DNA of 64,000 nucleotides from an uncultured Bacillota bacterium (lineage in GTDB: Bacteria; Bacillota_I; Bacilli_A; RFN20; CAG-449). Shown one piece after another: positions 38,618 through 47,669 of this stretch (positions are counted from its first letter, which is position 1; every line of letters begins with the position of its first letter). Made by a program: the position numbers and the translations under genes. The stretch lies in assembly GCA_902493275.1 (NCBI GenBank), contig CABUOQ010000006.1:1-64000 (forward strand). The letters run 5' to 3'. Under the pieces are notes generated by a model. That model did not search any database. It was not told the DNA's origin and was given only the letters and a program-made list of their open reading frames with translations.

Positions 38618-40682
38618 CATAGAAAAAAAATATAAAGATAATATTGTTTTTAACGATTTTTCTTTTTCAATACCAGATACAGGTATAACTATTATAAAGG
38701 GTAAAGTTGGTTCAGGAAAAACAACTTTGTTAAATATTATTTGTAATAGAATTAAATATGACGGATGTATAACGATTGATGATAAAGAATACGTTAATAA
38801 CTTATCATCTATAAATAAATTATTCTTCTTAACGTATAATGATTTTTTTGATGAATTAACAGTTGAAGAAAACGTTAATTTTTATTTAAATGATGAGGAG
38901 ATTTATACGGCTTATGAAATTTTAAATCAAGTTGGTTTGGTTAGTGTAAAGTTTGATACTATTAAATATTTATCTAAAGGTCAAAAAAATCTAATATGTT
39001 TTGCTATTTCTATTGCTCGTAAAGCGAAATATATATTCTTTGATGAAATTAATGCTGGTATAGATGAAAATCATAAAGCAATTATTATTGAAATTATAAA
39101 GCAAAAAGCAAAAGAAAAGGCGATAATAATCGCCACTCATGATGATAGCTTTTTTGCTATTGCGGATACAATTATTGAAATAGAAGGTGAAAATGATCAA
39201 GAGATTTTTAATCAGCCGACGAAGATAGAATACTTTCAAGGAAAAGAAATTGAAAATAATATATATAAGAAGAATAAAATATCAGTGATAATTGTAATTA
39301 TCAATTTTATGTTCATCTTTTTAGGCTTTTTAATAAATAACATTGGTTTTTATTCTTCATCTAACAACAATTGTCTAGATGGTGAAATATATATTGTTGA
39401 TTATAGCAATCCATCATTAGATAAGTACACAAATTATAGCGATAATATTCTATGTGAAAACAAACAATATATGTTGACATTTAAAATTTTTAATAAATTT
39501 GATTGCTTTATAGAAGAAGATGTTTTTATTCGTAATAAGATTAAAGGTTATGAAAATAAATTACTTGATGATGAAATTGCAATATCATCTAATCTATATA
39601 AATTAATAATAGAAAAAACTAGAAATTCTTCGTTAAAATATGAAGACATATATTTTAAAAATAGAAAATTATGTGATGTGTTTGAAAATGAGAAAAATAT
39701 TATTTGTTTCTCAAATAAAGGTTACTGGAAGTATTTTGGCACAAGAGATTTAGAGATAAATATTTCTGTAATGCAAAATAACGAATATCAAAACTATGAT
39801 TATTGTTATACTGGCGATGTTTTATTTTTGCATTTGACAAATTATTTTCCGAATAACAAAGGACTTCTTATTCCTGGAGAAAGAAAGTTAATAGTAAATC
39901 CTAAAATTGACATGCAAAGTTTAATAAAAAATATGTATGAAAAATATGAATTAGATTTTTTTCCTTTAAATGGAGATAAAGTTGAATTAGTATCAGGAAC
40001 ATATCCAAAAGAAAATAATGAAATTTTATTGCCATCCTTTTTAAGCTCTATGTATATGATTAATTCTAATATAGATGGGTATAGTGTATCTGGTTTTTAT
40101 GAAAGTGATATTAAATATGACGATGGAATCATTGATGCCTATGTTAAACCTCAAATATTCTATAAAAATGAAAAAGCAAATGACATAATAATTTCTAGTG
40201 AAAATGATAAAGATTATCAACAAATTAAAAATCAACTAATTAAGAATGGTGTTTCTTTTGAAGTAAATGAAGATTATTTTGAATTATATATTACTCTTAA
40301 CGAGAATAAAAATAAGTTTTTAATGAGTTTTATGTTAGAGATTGCAAATATTGTTTGTTGCTATTTTATATATACTAAAAAATTAAAGAAATATTTCCGT
40401 TTATGCGTTAATCAAGGAATGGATCTTAATAAATTAAATAAAAGAGAATTAAATAGATATATAAAACTTGTAATGACAACATATGGATTGGCATTTGTTA
40501 TAGAAAATATAGTTATGATATTATTTAGTATAGCCCAATTAGAAGATTTAAATTATTTCATCTTTAATAACTTAATTTGGTTACTCATAATAATTACTAG
40601 CATATCAGGTTATTTCTTACTGAAACTAATTTTTAGCAAATATTTTAAATATAATAGAATAGATAATAAAGATAGCTTATAG
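38601..40682 (+). CDS. ATPase-FtsX-like fusion ABC transporter, B-type (pair 3)
   Basis: A 693-residue fusion. Walker A is GKVGSGKTT, the signature LSKGQKNLI, Walker B YIFFDEI and the switch ATHDD. The Q-loop region reads FFLTYNDFFDE with no Gln, as in the minus-strand B-type, so the canonical B site may hydrolyse ATP poorly. One helix near residue 232, an extracytoplasmic domain of about 350 residues (including EIYIVDYSNPSLDKY and VSGFYESD) and three C-terminal helices follow. GGAG precedes its start inside the upstream gene. It is the last transporter of the array; a new promoter follows. Confidence 0.86.
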   Translation: MIIGSSIEKKYKDNIVFNDFSFSIPDTGITIIKGKVGSGKTTLLNIICNRIKYDGCITIDDKEYVNNLSSINKLFFLTYNDFFDELTVEENVNFYLNDEEIYTAYEILNQVGLVSVKFDTIKYLSKGQKNLICFAISIARKAKYIFFDEINAGIDENHKAIIIEIIKQKAKEKAIIIATHDDSFFAIADTIIEIEGENDQEIFNQPTKIEYFQGKEIENNIYKKNKISVIIVIINFMFIFLGFLINNIGFYSSSNNNCLDGEIYIVDYSNPSLDKYTNYSDNILCENKQYMLTFKIFNKFDCFIEEDVFIRNKIKGYENKLLDDEIAISSNLYKLIIEKTRNSSLKYEDIYFKNRKLCDVFENEKNIICFSNKGYWKYFGTRDLEINISVMQNNEYQNYDYCYTGDVLFLHLTNYFPNNKGLLIPGERKLIVNPKIDMQSLIKNMYEKYELDFFPLNGDKVELVSGTYPKENNEILLPSFLSSMYMINSNIDGYSVSGFYESDIKYDDGIIDAYVKPQIFYKNEKANDIIISSENDKDYQQIKNQLIKNGVSFEVNEDYFELYITLNENKNKFLMSFMLEIANIVCCYFIYTKKLKKYFRLCVNQGMDLNKLNKRELNRYIKLVMTTYGLAFVIENIVMILFSIAQLEDLNYFIFNNLIWLLIIITSISGYFLLKLIFSKYFKYNRIDNKDSL

Positions 40683-40713
40683 TGACAATTAACACTTTAA
40701 TTCGACATGTTTA

Positions 40714-40743
40714 TTGTTTTCGATAAGTAATATTTGTTATACT
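40714..40743 (+). promoter_or_regulatory. Probable promoter of the LemA cluster
   Basis: TTGTTT (40714-40719), an 18-base spacer and TATACT (40738-40743) precede the gene at 40781, with CGGAG about 9 bases before its ATG. The sequence after the -10, TAGGACATAAAT, only loosely resembles the start-site motif of the transporter promoters. Confidence 0.45.
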
Positions 40744-40780
40744 TAGGACATAAATATTGCTGTTTGCGGAGAAACAAAAA

Positions 40781-42826
40781 ATGGAAGATGAGCTATTAGA
40801 ACCTCTAAAGGGATATAATTCACTTTATAAAGATAAACATTTAAAAAATATTGAAGATTTTTTTGATGAATTAACTAGAAAAGGTAATGTCAATGTCGAA
40901 GCTAATAAAAATACAGTTAAAGATTATAAAGCGCGATTGTTAGAGATAGAGAGTTTAAATAAAAAAATAAGAAAATTAAAAACAATAAAAGTTTTGCTAA
41001 TAGTTTTAATTTGTATTGCATTTATCGCAGTTGCGATATGCATGTATAATTATTTTTCTTTTAAAAACATGCCTATCTGGGTACTGATATTAATCGTTAT
41101 TTTAGCGGTTGGAATAATAACTGGATCTTTTTTATTGATTCAGAAAAACATTGTTAAAGATATAGAAATAAATAAAGAAAAAATCAAAAAGCCTCAAGAA
41201 GAAGCAAAAAAATTGTTAAGCGAAGCTTGGGCACAGATGTCGGGGCTAAATTCTTTATATGATTGGGGTATGGCTGCAAAATTAGTTGAAAAAACCGTTC
41301 CTTTAATTCAAATGGATGAACATTTAGATGCTAAGAGATTTGCATATTTACATGAAAAATATGGTCTAGCAGAAAATGATGAAAATATATCAACATATTT
41401 TGTTCAATCGGGAACGATTTTAGGTAACCCATTTCTTTTGTGCAAGGATTATATTCAAACATGGATTAATAAAACTTATACAGGAACAAGAATTATTACT
41501 TGGACAGAAACAAGAGTAAATAGTGAAGGCAAAACTGAAACGGTTCATAGAAGCCAAACTCTTGTTGCTACAGTTGTTAGACCTGCACCATCATATAATT
41601 ATAAAACATATTTGGTATATGGTAATGAAGCCGCGCCTGATTTGACTTTTTCAAGAAAACCAACGATTAAACCTGATGATAGTGAAAAAGATTTAGATAA
41701 AAAAGTAAATGCTGGAAGAAAAAAGCTTGATAAATTAGCACGTAAAGCGGTTAGTAAGGGAACAAATTACACTCGATTAGGAAATGATGAATTTGAAGTT
41801 TTGTTTGGCGGAACTAATCGTGATAATGAAGTGCAATTTAGACTTTTATTTACACCTTTGGCTCAAAATAACTTATTAGAATTAATGAAAAATCCTGATC
41901 CTTTTGGAGATGATTTTGCTTTAAGAAAATATCATAAATTGAATTTTGTTGAAACTTATCATTCACAACGTGCTGATTATTATGGTAATCCGGCTCAGTT
42001 TGTAGATTATGATTATGAATCTGCAAGAACAAAATTTATAAATTATAATGTTACATATTTTAAAAACCTATATTTCGAATTAGCACCACTTATGTGTATT
42101 CCATTATATCAACAATATAAATCTAAAGAATTTATATACAATGAAAATGTCGAATCTAATATTTCTGGATTTGAACATGAAGTTTTAGCAAATTCATTTA
42201 ATATTGATTTATTAAAACCTGCTTATGCATTTACACCTTCAATTTTAAAAACTAGTTTTGAGAAAAAACAAGGAGAAGTTGATACTATTAAAGTAACTGC
42301 ACACTCATTTATAGCTCAAAGAAGAGTTAGTTTTATTCCTAGATTAGGTGGTGATGGCATGATTCACCAAGTACCTGTCTATTGGCTTGAATATATTCCA
42401 GTAGAAAAAACTACTTCTATGGCTGTCATGTCAAAAAATAGTTCACGTAGTGAATTTAATAACCGAAGGAATTCAAAAGATTTTAATGAAACTATGGAAA
42501 ATATTGTTTCTAAAAATGCATATCTTTATGAAAGAGGTTTATTTGCTTTTCTATTAGATAAAGAATTAAGCGAAAATGATATCACAAATATAAATAAAGC
42601 TTATTCTATGAGCGAAAGTAAAAATAGTGAAGATATCGTAAATATTGTTCAAAAAGAGATAGAATCGTTTAATAATCATGAAAAAGAAAATCTTTCTGAT
42701 GAAAAAGCTATGGAAGATATGCTAACTAATGATAAAATAGAAGCAAAGGAAGTTGAAATCAAAGAAGAAGAGATAATATTAGAGAATGAATCTCAAGAAG
42801 ACGATGATGACGACGATGAAGAATAA
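40781..42826 (+). CDS. Large two-TM protein of the LemA neighbourhood, function unknown
   Basis: About 681 residues, with a helical N-terminus (coiled-coil-like at 45-70), two adjacent helices at about 70-92 and 98-120, then about 560 soluble residues ending in a Glu/Asp-rich tail. The central segment WTETRVNSEGKTETVHRSQ followed by TYLVYGNEAAPDLTFSRKP resembles uncharacterised mollicute proteins encoded next to LemA (from memory the MAG1210 family; not verified). ATG 40781 is chosen over a TTG at 40757 because CGGAG sits 9 bases upstream. The LemA gene follows after 30 bases, so the two products likely act in one membrane-associated complex. Confidence 0.6.
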   Translation: MEDELLEPLKGYNSLYKDKHLKNIEDFFDELTRKGNVNVEANKNTVKDYKARLLEIESLNKKIRKLKTIKVLLIVLICIAFIAVAICMYNYFSFKNMPIWVLILIVILAVGIITGSFLLIQKNIVKDIEINKEKIKKPQEEAKKLLSEAWAQMSGLNSLYDWGMAAKLVEKTVPLIQMDEHLDAKRFAYLHEKYGLAENDENISTYFVQSGTILGNPFLLCKDYIQTWINKTYTGTRIITWTETRVNSEGKTETVHRSQTLVATVVRPAPSYNYKTYLVYGNEAAPDLTFSRKPTIKPDDSEKDLDKKVNAGRKKLDKLARKAVSKGTNYTRLGNDEFEVLFGGTNRDNEVQFRLLFTPLAQNNLLELMKNPDPFGDDFALRKYHKLNFVETYHSQRADYYGNPAQFVDYDYESARTKFINYNVTYFKNLYFELAPLMCIPLYQQYKSKEFIYNENVESNISGFEHEVLANSFNIDLLKPAYAFTPSILKTSFEKKQGEVDTIKVTAHSFIAQRRVSFIPRLGGDGMIHQVPVYWLEYIPVEKTTSMAVMSKNSSRSEFNNRRNSKDFNETMENIVSKNAYLYERGLFAFLLDKELSENDITNINKAYSMSESKNSEDIVNIVQKEIESFNNHEKENLSDEKAMEDMLTNDKIEAKEVEIKEEEIILENESQEDDDDDDEE

Positions 42827-42856
42827 CAGTAAATTGCATGAAAAGGAGAGATGAAA

Positions 42857-43531
42857 ATGGCAAATGTACTAGATGAAGAAACTGGACCAGTAAGAGAAGA
42901 AGGAAGAGATGTAAATGTTATCGCAAAGCAAATACCAGTAAAAGTAGGTGTTGGTTCTACTATTTTTGAAATTATGTTATGGGTATTGTTCATTGTTCCA
43001 GGAGTTATCTTTTTGATAAAGAAAATTAAAGCGAGAACATATTTTAGACAATTAGAGCAAAAAATCCAACACGATGCTTCTCAGATTGATAACTACTTGG
43101 AACAACGTGTTGTAATTTTATCTAATGCGGCTAAGTTAGTTGATAAAGCTGTAACTCTTGATAAAGAAACATTTACCGCGATTGCTGAAGCTCGTTCTGG
43201 TAAGAGTGGAACAAATAAAGATGGCGCAGAATTATCTCAAGAAGCCGCTAAAGTAGATGGCATTGAAACAAAATTAAATTTAGCTTTTGAAAATTATCCA
43301 GAATTAAAAGCTCATCAAGAAATTGCGGATGCGATGCAACAAAATTCTTATTTACAAAAAGAAATTACTGCAGCACGTGAACAATATAATGACACCATTA
43401 ATACTTGGAATAGAGAGATACAAATTTGGCCAACAAAAATGATTGTTGCTGCTAAAGAAGGTTATACAACAAGAATTCCTTTTGCAACTACAAAAGCAAT
43501 CAAAGAACAAGCTAGAGGCGTTTTCTTTTAA
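42857..43531 (+). CDS. LemA family protein
   Basis: The start used is ATG 42857, because AAGGAGAG lies at a better distance from it than from the ATG 6 bases upstream; this gives about 224 residues. A cytoplasmic N-terminus of about 30 residues precedes one helix (FEIMLWVLFIVPGVIFLIKK), and the remainder is the helical LemA domain: QHDASQIDNYLEQRVVILSNAAKLVDKAV, then LAFENYPELKAHQEI, LQKEITAAREQYNDTINTWN and a Pro-containing end. LemA proteins occur widely in Bacilli and mollicutes and their biochemical role is not settled. The gene sits between the large two-TM protein and a terminator. Confidence 0.9.
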   Translation: MANVLDEETGPVREEGRDVNVIAKQIPVKVGVGSTIFEIMLWVLFIVPGVIFLIKKIKARTYFRQLEQKIQHDASQIDNYLEQRVVILSNAAKLVDKAVTLDKETFTAIAEARSGKSGTNKDGAELSQEAAKVDGIETKLNLAFENYPELKAHQEIADAMQQNSYLQKEITAAREQYNDTINTWNREIQIWPTKMIVAAKEGYTTRIPFATTKAIKEQARGVFF

Positions 43532-43565
43532 GCACTTATAATAAACAATTTGTAAGATAATTTAA

Positions 43566-43593
43566 ATATAGCTCAATATGGGCTATATTTTTT
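43566..43593 (+). terminator. Rho-independent terminator after lemA
   Basis: ATATAGCTC (43566-43574) pairs with GGGCTATAT (43580-43588), a 9-base stem with one G-T pair and a 5-base loop, followed directly by five T. It closes the two-gene LemA unit. Confidence 0.85.
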
Positions 43594-43697
43594 ACATTAA
43601 ATAAAGCAGTATTTATTGCTAAAAAAGAAAATGTATATAAAAATATTATTAGATATCATGTTTTTAATAAATATAAACAATGATATGTGGAGTTAAT

Positions 43698-44873
43698 ATG
43701 AGAAAATATATTTTTGAAAAAGATTTAAAAGTAAATTTATCCAAGCGTGTTTGGGCTTGGCTTTGTGATTTTATTTTATTAGTTATACTTGGATGTATTT
43801 TTTCTTCTTTAACAATCTCTATAAACAAAAATCTAGAGTGCTATAAAACAGCTACAGCGACTGTGAATTCACAAATTGAGTTGATGAATAACATGATTTT
43901 CGATGCCGGATTATCTTCGAAAGATGAGGAAGGAAACATATTAAGTCAGGATGATATGTTTAGAAAATATGCCATAGGACATATTTTATTGTCCTATGAT
44001 AATAACAAAGAATTTTTTGAAGAAAACGGCTATACTAATCTTCATCAAAACGAAAAAATAAAAGGGAAATATGAATCAATTTCTCCGCAAAAAGATTGTT
44101 TGTCTTATTTATATATCTTTTATTTTCCATCACTAGAAGGTAATTATAATCAACCTTCGTATGGAGGTCTAACAGGTAATGAATATTTTAAATTTGTATT
44201 AAATAGTGTAAATAAAGATTTATCAATGTTTGATATGGACAAGGAATATCCAATATTAAAACCAATAGCATCAGTTAATTTATATTCGTTTATTGTTGAA
44301 GAAAATAAAGATAATAATATTGGAATTACATATAAAAATACTTTAGCGGATATTTTTGTGAAAACATATGAACATAATGTTTCTCTTTTTCAAAAATTAA
44401 CTTTTTTTGAAAAAGAATATAATATATATTCAGAAAATTATCATAGCTTAGTTGTTCAGGTCAACGTTGATCATGTAATTTCTTATTCGTTTGCCTTTCT
44501 TATTGTTTATATTTTAATCCCTCTTATTTTGCGTAATGATATCACTATCGGAAGAAAATTAAATAAATTTGTTGTCGGTAGTAATGATGAAAAACAGATA
44601 AAATGGTATCAGTTTATAATTAGAAAAATTGGAGATTATTTTTTTAATTTCTCAGCAATCTTTTTAATAGCGTTTTTTATGACTGGTACTAATTCATTAA
44701 TGATGCCACTGATTTTAAGTGGAAATAACTTTAATATTAATCAATATTTATTTATTTCAATTTTTACTTTTTTAGGAATTGTTAATGCTTTAGTGCTTTA
44801 TCTAAAAAAAGCAGATGCCTCCTTAATAGACATAATAAGTGGTACTTCGACCTATCTTGAGCACAGAGAATAA
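43698..44873 (+). CDS. RDD-family membrane protein, second copy
   Basis: About 391 residues from ATG 43698, chosen for GGAG 5 bases upstream. The first helix has the RDD pattern R..A...D in KRVWAWLCDFILLVILG. About 200 extracytoplasmic residues follow, then helices with the RDD loop TIGRKLNKFVVG...IKWYQFIIRKIGDY between them. RDD proteins are small membrane proteins, some proposed to be ion antiporters; the long extracytoplasmic insertion here is unusual. It shares its plan with the protein at 31112-32311, and the two bracket the transporter array and LemA genes. It converges on the regulator gene 3 bases away. Confidence 0.65.
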   Translation: MRKYIFEKDLKVNLSKRVWAWLCDFILLVILGCIFSSLTISINKNLECYKTATATVNSQIELMNNMIFDAGLSSKDEEGNILSQDDMFRKYAIGHILLSYDNNKEFFEENGYTNLHQNEKIKGKYESISPQKDCLSYLYIFYFPSLEGNYNQPSYGGLTGNEYFKFVLNSVNKDLSMFDMDKEYPILKPIASVNLYSFIVEENKDNNIGITYKNTLADIFVKTYEHNVSLFQKLTFFEKEYNIYSENYHSLVVQVNVDHVISYSFAFLIVYILIPLILRNDITIGRKLNKFVVGSNDEKQIKWYQFIIRKIGDYFFNFSAIFLIAFFMTGTNSLMMPLILSGNNFNINQYLFISIFTFLGIVNALVLYLKKADASLIDIISGTSTYLEHRE

Positions 44874-44876
44874 TCT

Positions 44877-45806
44877 CTAATCCCAATAGAATTTTAAAAC
44901 AATTTCTTGATTATAATCACCGAATGATTTTCCAAATAGTGACATACCTCCACAATAATAAGCATCATCCTTTACTCCGAATTCAAAAGATATGAATCTT
45001 TCTTTTTTAATGTCTATATCATCAATAGTTATGTCACTTATCTTGATATCGTTAACAAAAGTACCATTTTTTCTTATTTCCCAATTTGTTAAAACTCCAA
45101 ATTGAGTTAAAGCATCTGGCCACCATTTAGGGTTATTAATTCCTCTACGACCACCATAGTCACCTAAGCTAGTCCAAGTGCCAATTTCTACACCACAAAA
45201 AATAACGGTTATATCGCTTTTCCAATCGTTACGATAAAACGGAGCTTCAGAGCATACTTCAAAAGAAAGAGAAATCTTACTTAATTTAGATGGTAAAGAC
45301 TTATTAGGAACACGATATTTAAGAAATCCTTTATTAAACCAAATATATCCAGCTTTAAATCTTTCGTCAGAAAAAAATACATCAGTGTCATTATCAATAC
45401 CAATAGTATGTTCATTTGTAGCTATTCCACATCCGGTTCCATAAGGAATGTTATAATCATAATAGTTTCCAATTGGTATTTGTAAAACTAATTTATTATT
45501 AACATTCATATTCTCTCTAAAAATATTTAAAGACACCTTATCACAGTTTCGACTACATAATTTCGATTTTCCTTGTTTTGTATAAGTTTCCTTTATACTT
45601 ATTAAATCACAACTAGCAAGGATGTTAATGTGAAGTAATGTTGAAGAAAGAGGAATTTTTAAATATTCTGAAATTTCTTTAACACTCATCGATGCAGTGT
45701 TTAGCAACTCTAAAATTTCTAAACGTTGAATAGATGATAAAGCGTGGGCGATTTCTGCCATTTTATAGTTATTTTGACCTAAAGTGTAGTTAATATTTTT
45801 AAGCAT
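44877..45806 (-). CDS. ArsR-like regulator with C-terminal ligand-type domain
   Basis: The 309-residue protein has an N-terminal winged helix of ArsR type (residues about 15-75: QRLEILELLNTASMSVKEISEYL, then a recognition helix around LSSTLLHINILASCDLI) followed by a beta-rich domain of about 190 residues (FRENMNVN... to the C-terminus) with many aromatic residues (NPKWWPDAL, TNWEIRKNG). Metal-sensor cysteines of classical ArsR proteins are not evident, and the larger domain probably binds a sugar. AGGAGAG lies 7 bases before the start. It is divergent from the GH2 cluster and is the best candidate for its repressor. Confidence 0.75.
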   Translation of the reverse strand: MLKNINYTLGQNNYKMAEIAHALSSIQRLEILELLNTASMSVKEISEYLKIPLSSTLLHINILASCDLISIKETYTKQGKSKLCSRNCDKVSLNIFRENMNVNNKLVLQIPIGNYYDYNIPYGTGCGIATNEHTIGIDNDTDVFFSDERFKAGYIWFNKGFLKYRVPNKSLPSKLSKISLSFEVCSEAPFYRNDWKSDITVIFCGVEIGTWTSLGDYGGRRGINNPKWWPDALTQFGVLTNWEIRKNGTFVNDIKISDITIDDIDIKKERFISFEFGVKDDAYYCGGMSLFGKSFGDYNQEIVLKFYWD

Positions 45807-45932
45807 TTTAACTCTCCTATATAACTAGTGTTACATATTTTTTGTAGTAGTTCAATTCGTTTAAAACAAAATAATGAAGAAGAATTAAGGTTTGTCTTCT
45901 ATATATATATAATGTTAACAAGGAGTAAAATT
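45807..45932 (+). promoter_or_regulatory. Divergent promoter region of regulator and GH2 cluster
   Basis: The 126-base gap between the regulator and GH2 genes carries TATAAT at 45908-45913, at the end of an alternating AT run, and an AGGAG at 45921 for the GH2 gene. I find no good -35, which is compatible with a regulated promoter. I could not identify a convincing operator dyad. Confidence 0.45.
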
Positions 45933-47669
45933 ATGAGAAACGAATATCCTAATCCTCAATTTAGAAGAAAAGATTATCAAATATTAAATGGTGAATGGAA
46001 TTTTGATTTTGATGATGATGACATTCTGTTTAAAAATGATGTGCCATGTTTTGATTCATTAACAAAAAAAATAAATGTTCCATTTACATATCAATCAAAA
46101 GCAAGTGGAATTAATGATTTGTCATATCATCCAATAATGGTTTATGAAAAGCATTTTTCATTAGATAAGAACTTAATAGGTAAAAATGTTTTATTAAAAT
46201 TTAATGCTGTCGATTTTGAAGCACATGTATATCTAAATGGTTTTTATTTAGGAAAACATATAGGCGGATATACTCATTTTGAGTTTGATGTATCTAAAGT
46301 TATTAAAGACGAAAATAATCATTTAATAGTTAAAGTTATTGATAAATTTGATCCAGCTCAACCACGTGGAAAACAATATTGGAAAGAAGAACCATCTAGA
46401 TGTTGGTATAATTCTAACTCAGGTATTCATCAAAGTGTTTATTTAGAAGCTTTTGACGAAGATTGTTTTTCGTTTTGTCATATAAATAGTGATATTGATA
46501 ATAATAGTGTCACTTTTGAATTACAAAGTAAGTATTCACTTGGTACTCAAGCACGAATTGAAATTTCATATAAAGGTCAACAAGTAAAAAAAGTTATAAC
46601 TTCATTAGATGAAAAACAAACTAAAATTATTATTAAACTTCAAGAAGAAGATTATATTGACGAGATACATTATTGGGAAATAGATAATCCTTGTTTATAT
46701 GATGTAAGATTACTTTTAGAAAAAGAAAATAAAGTTTTAGATGAAGTTAATACTTATTTTGGATTTAGAAAAATACATGTTGATAATGGATATATATATT
46801 TAAATAATCGAAAATTATATCAGCGTTTAATTTTAGATCAAGGCTATTTTTATGAAGGAGACATTACTCCGATTAGTGTAACTCAGTTGAAAGAAGATAT
46901 TTTAATTGCAAAAAAGATGGGATTTAATGGTGCGAGAAAACATCAAAAAATTGAAGATCCTTACTTCTATTATTATGCTGATCAATTAGGTTTTCTTGTT
47001 TGGGCCGAAATACCAAGTGCTTATTATTTTTCTTACCAAGAAATTCATAATATTTCTAATTTAATTTTTGAAACTATAAATCAATTATACAATCATCCAA
47101 GTATTATTACTTGGGTTATATTTAATGAATCTTGGGGCGTGAGGAAGATATTGCTTGATGAAAATCAAAAATCTTTCGTCCGAGGAATGTATTATTATGC
47201 CAAGGCACTAGATAATACTCGTTTAGTTGATTCTAACGATGGTTGGGAACAAATAAGCGAGACAGATTTCATAGCTATTCATGATTATCATCCATTTGGA
47301 GATGATTTTATAAAAAAATATAGCAAAGATAATATTGATGAAGTTCAACCTATGGGAAGAAAATTACTTGGTTATAAGGAAAAATATCAAAATCACCCAT
47401 TATTATTGACTGAGTATGGTGGATTATCATGTTTAAGTGATGTACAAGAAAAATTCTTTGGATATCATGTATCTAGCGATAAAGAAAAATTGTTGATGAA
47501 TTTGTCTAATTTACAAAAAAATGTTTATCTTTGTCCTTTCCAAGGATTTTGTTATACTCAACTCACTGATGTCAAACAAGAAACGAATGGCTTGTTAGAT
47601 ATTAATCATAAACCTAAATTTGATATTGATGTTATAAGAAGGATTATTTTAAATGAACAAGAAAATTAG
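45933..47669 (+). CDS. GH2-family beta-glycosidase
   Basis: About 578 residues. A jelly-roll sugar-binding domain (ILNGEWNFDFDDDD, YEKHFSL, DFEAHVYLNGFYLGKHIGGYTHFEFDV), an Ig-like domain and a TIM barrel form the GH2 core. The acid/base is Glu399 in VIFNESWG and the nucleophile is Glu494 in LLTEYGG. The long C-terminal domains of classical LacZ are absent, as in compact gut beta-galactosidases, glucuronidases or arabinosidases. No signal peptide, so it is cytoplasmic. The ATG at 45933 is preceded by AAGGAG; in-frame codons upstream lie in the promoter and are not used. It overlaps the activase gene by 17 bases. Confidence 0.85.
   Translation: MRNEYPNPQFRRKDYQILNGEWNFDFDDDDILFKNDVPCFDSLTKKINVPFTYQSKASGINDLSYHPIMVYEKHFSLDKNLIGKNVLLKFNAVDFEAHVYLNGFYLGKHIGGYTHFEFDVSKVIKDENNHLIVKVIDKFDPAQPRGKQYWKEEPSRCWYNSNSGIHQSVYLEAFDEDCFSFCHINSDIDNNSVTFELQSKYSLGTQARIEISYKGQQVKKVITSLDEKQTKIIIKLQEEDYIDEIHYWEIDNPCLYDVRLLLEKENKVLDEVNTYFGFRKIHVDNGYIYLNNRKLYQRLILDQGYFYEGDITPISVTQLKEDILIAKKMGFNGARKHQKIEDPYFYYYADQLGFLVWAEIPSAYYFSYQEIHNISNLIFETINQLYNHPSIITWVIFNESWGVRKILLDENQKSFVRGMYYYAKALDNTRLVDSNDGWEQISETDFIAIHDYHPFGDDFIKKYSKDNIDEVQPMGRKLLGYKEKYQNHPLLLTEYGGLSCLSDVQEKFFGYHVSSDKEKLLMNLSNLQKNVYLCPFQGFCYTQLTDVKQETNGLLDINHKPKFDIDVIRRIILNEQEN

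Noticed and set aside
40738..40755. Possible third copy of the start-site motif before the LemA cluster
   Set aside because: TAGGACATAAAT matches AAGGGTACATA only partly and its distance to the -10 differs, so it is not counted as the same element.
42790..42826. Poly-aspartate/glutamate tail as a sign of frameshift
   Set aside because: The tail ends in a normal stop, the LemA gene follows with its own ribosome site, and acidic tails are common in such membrane-associated proteins.
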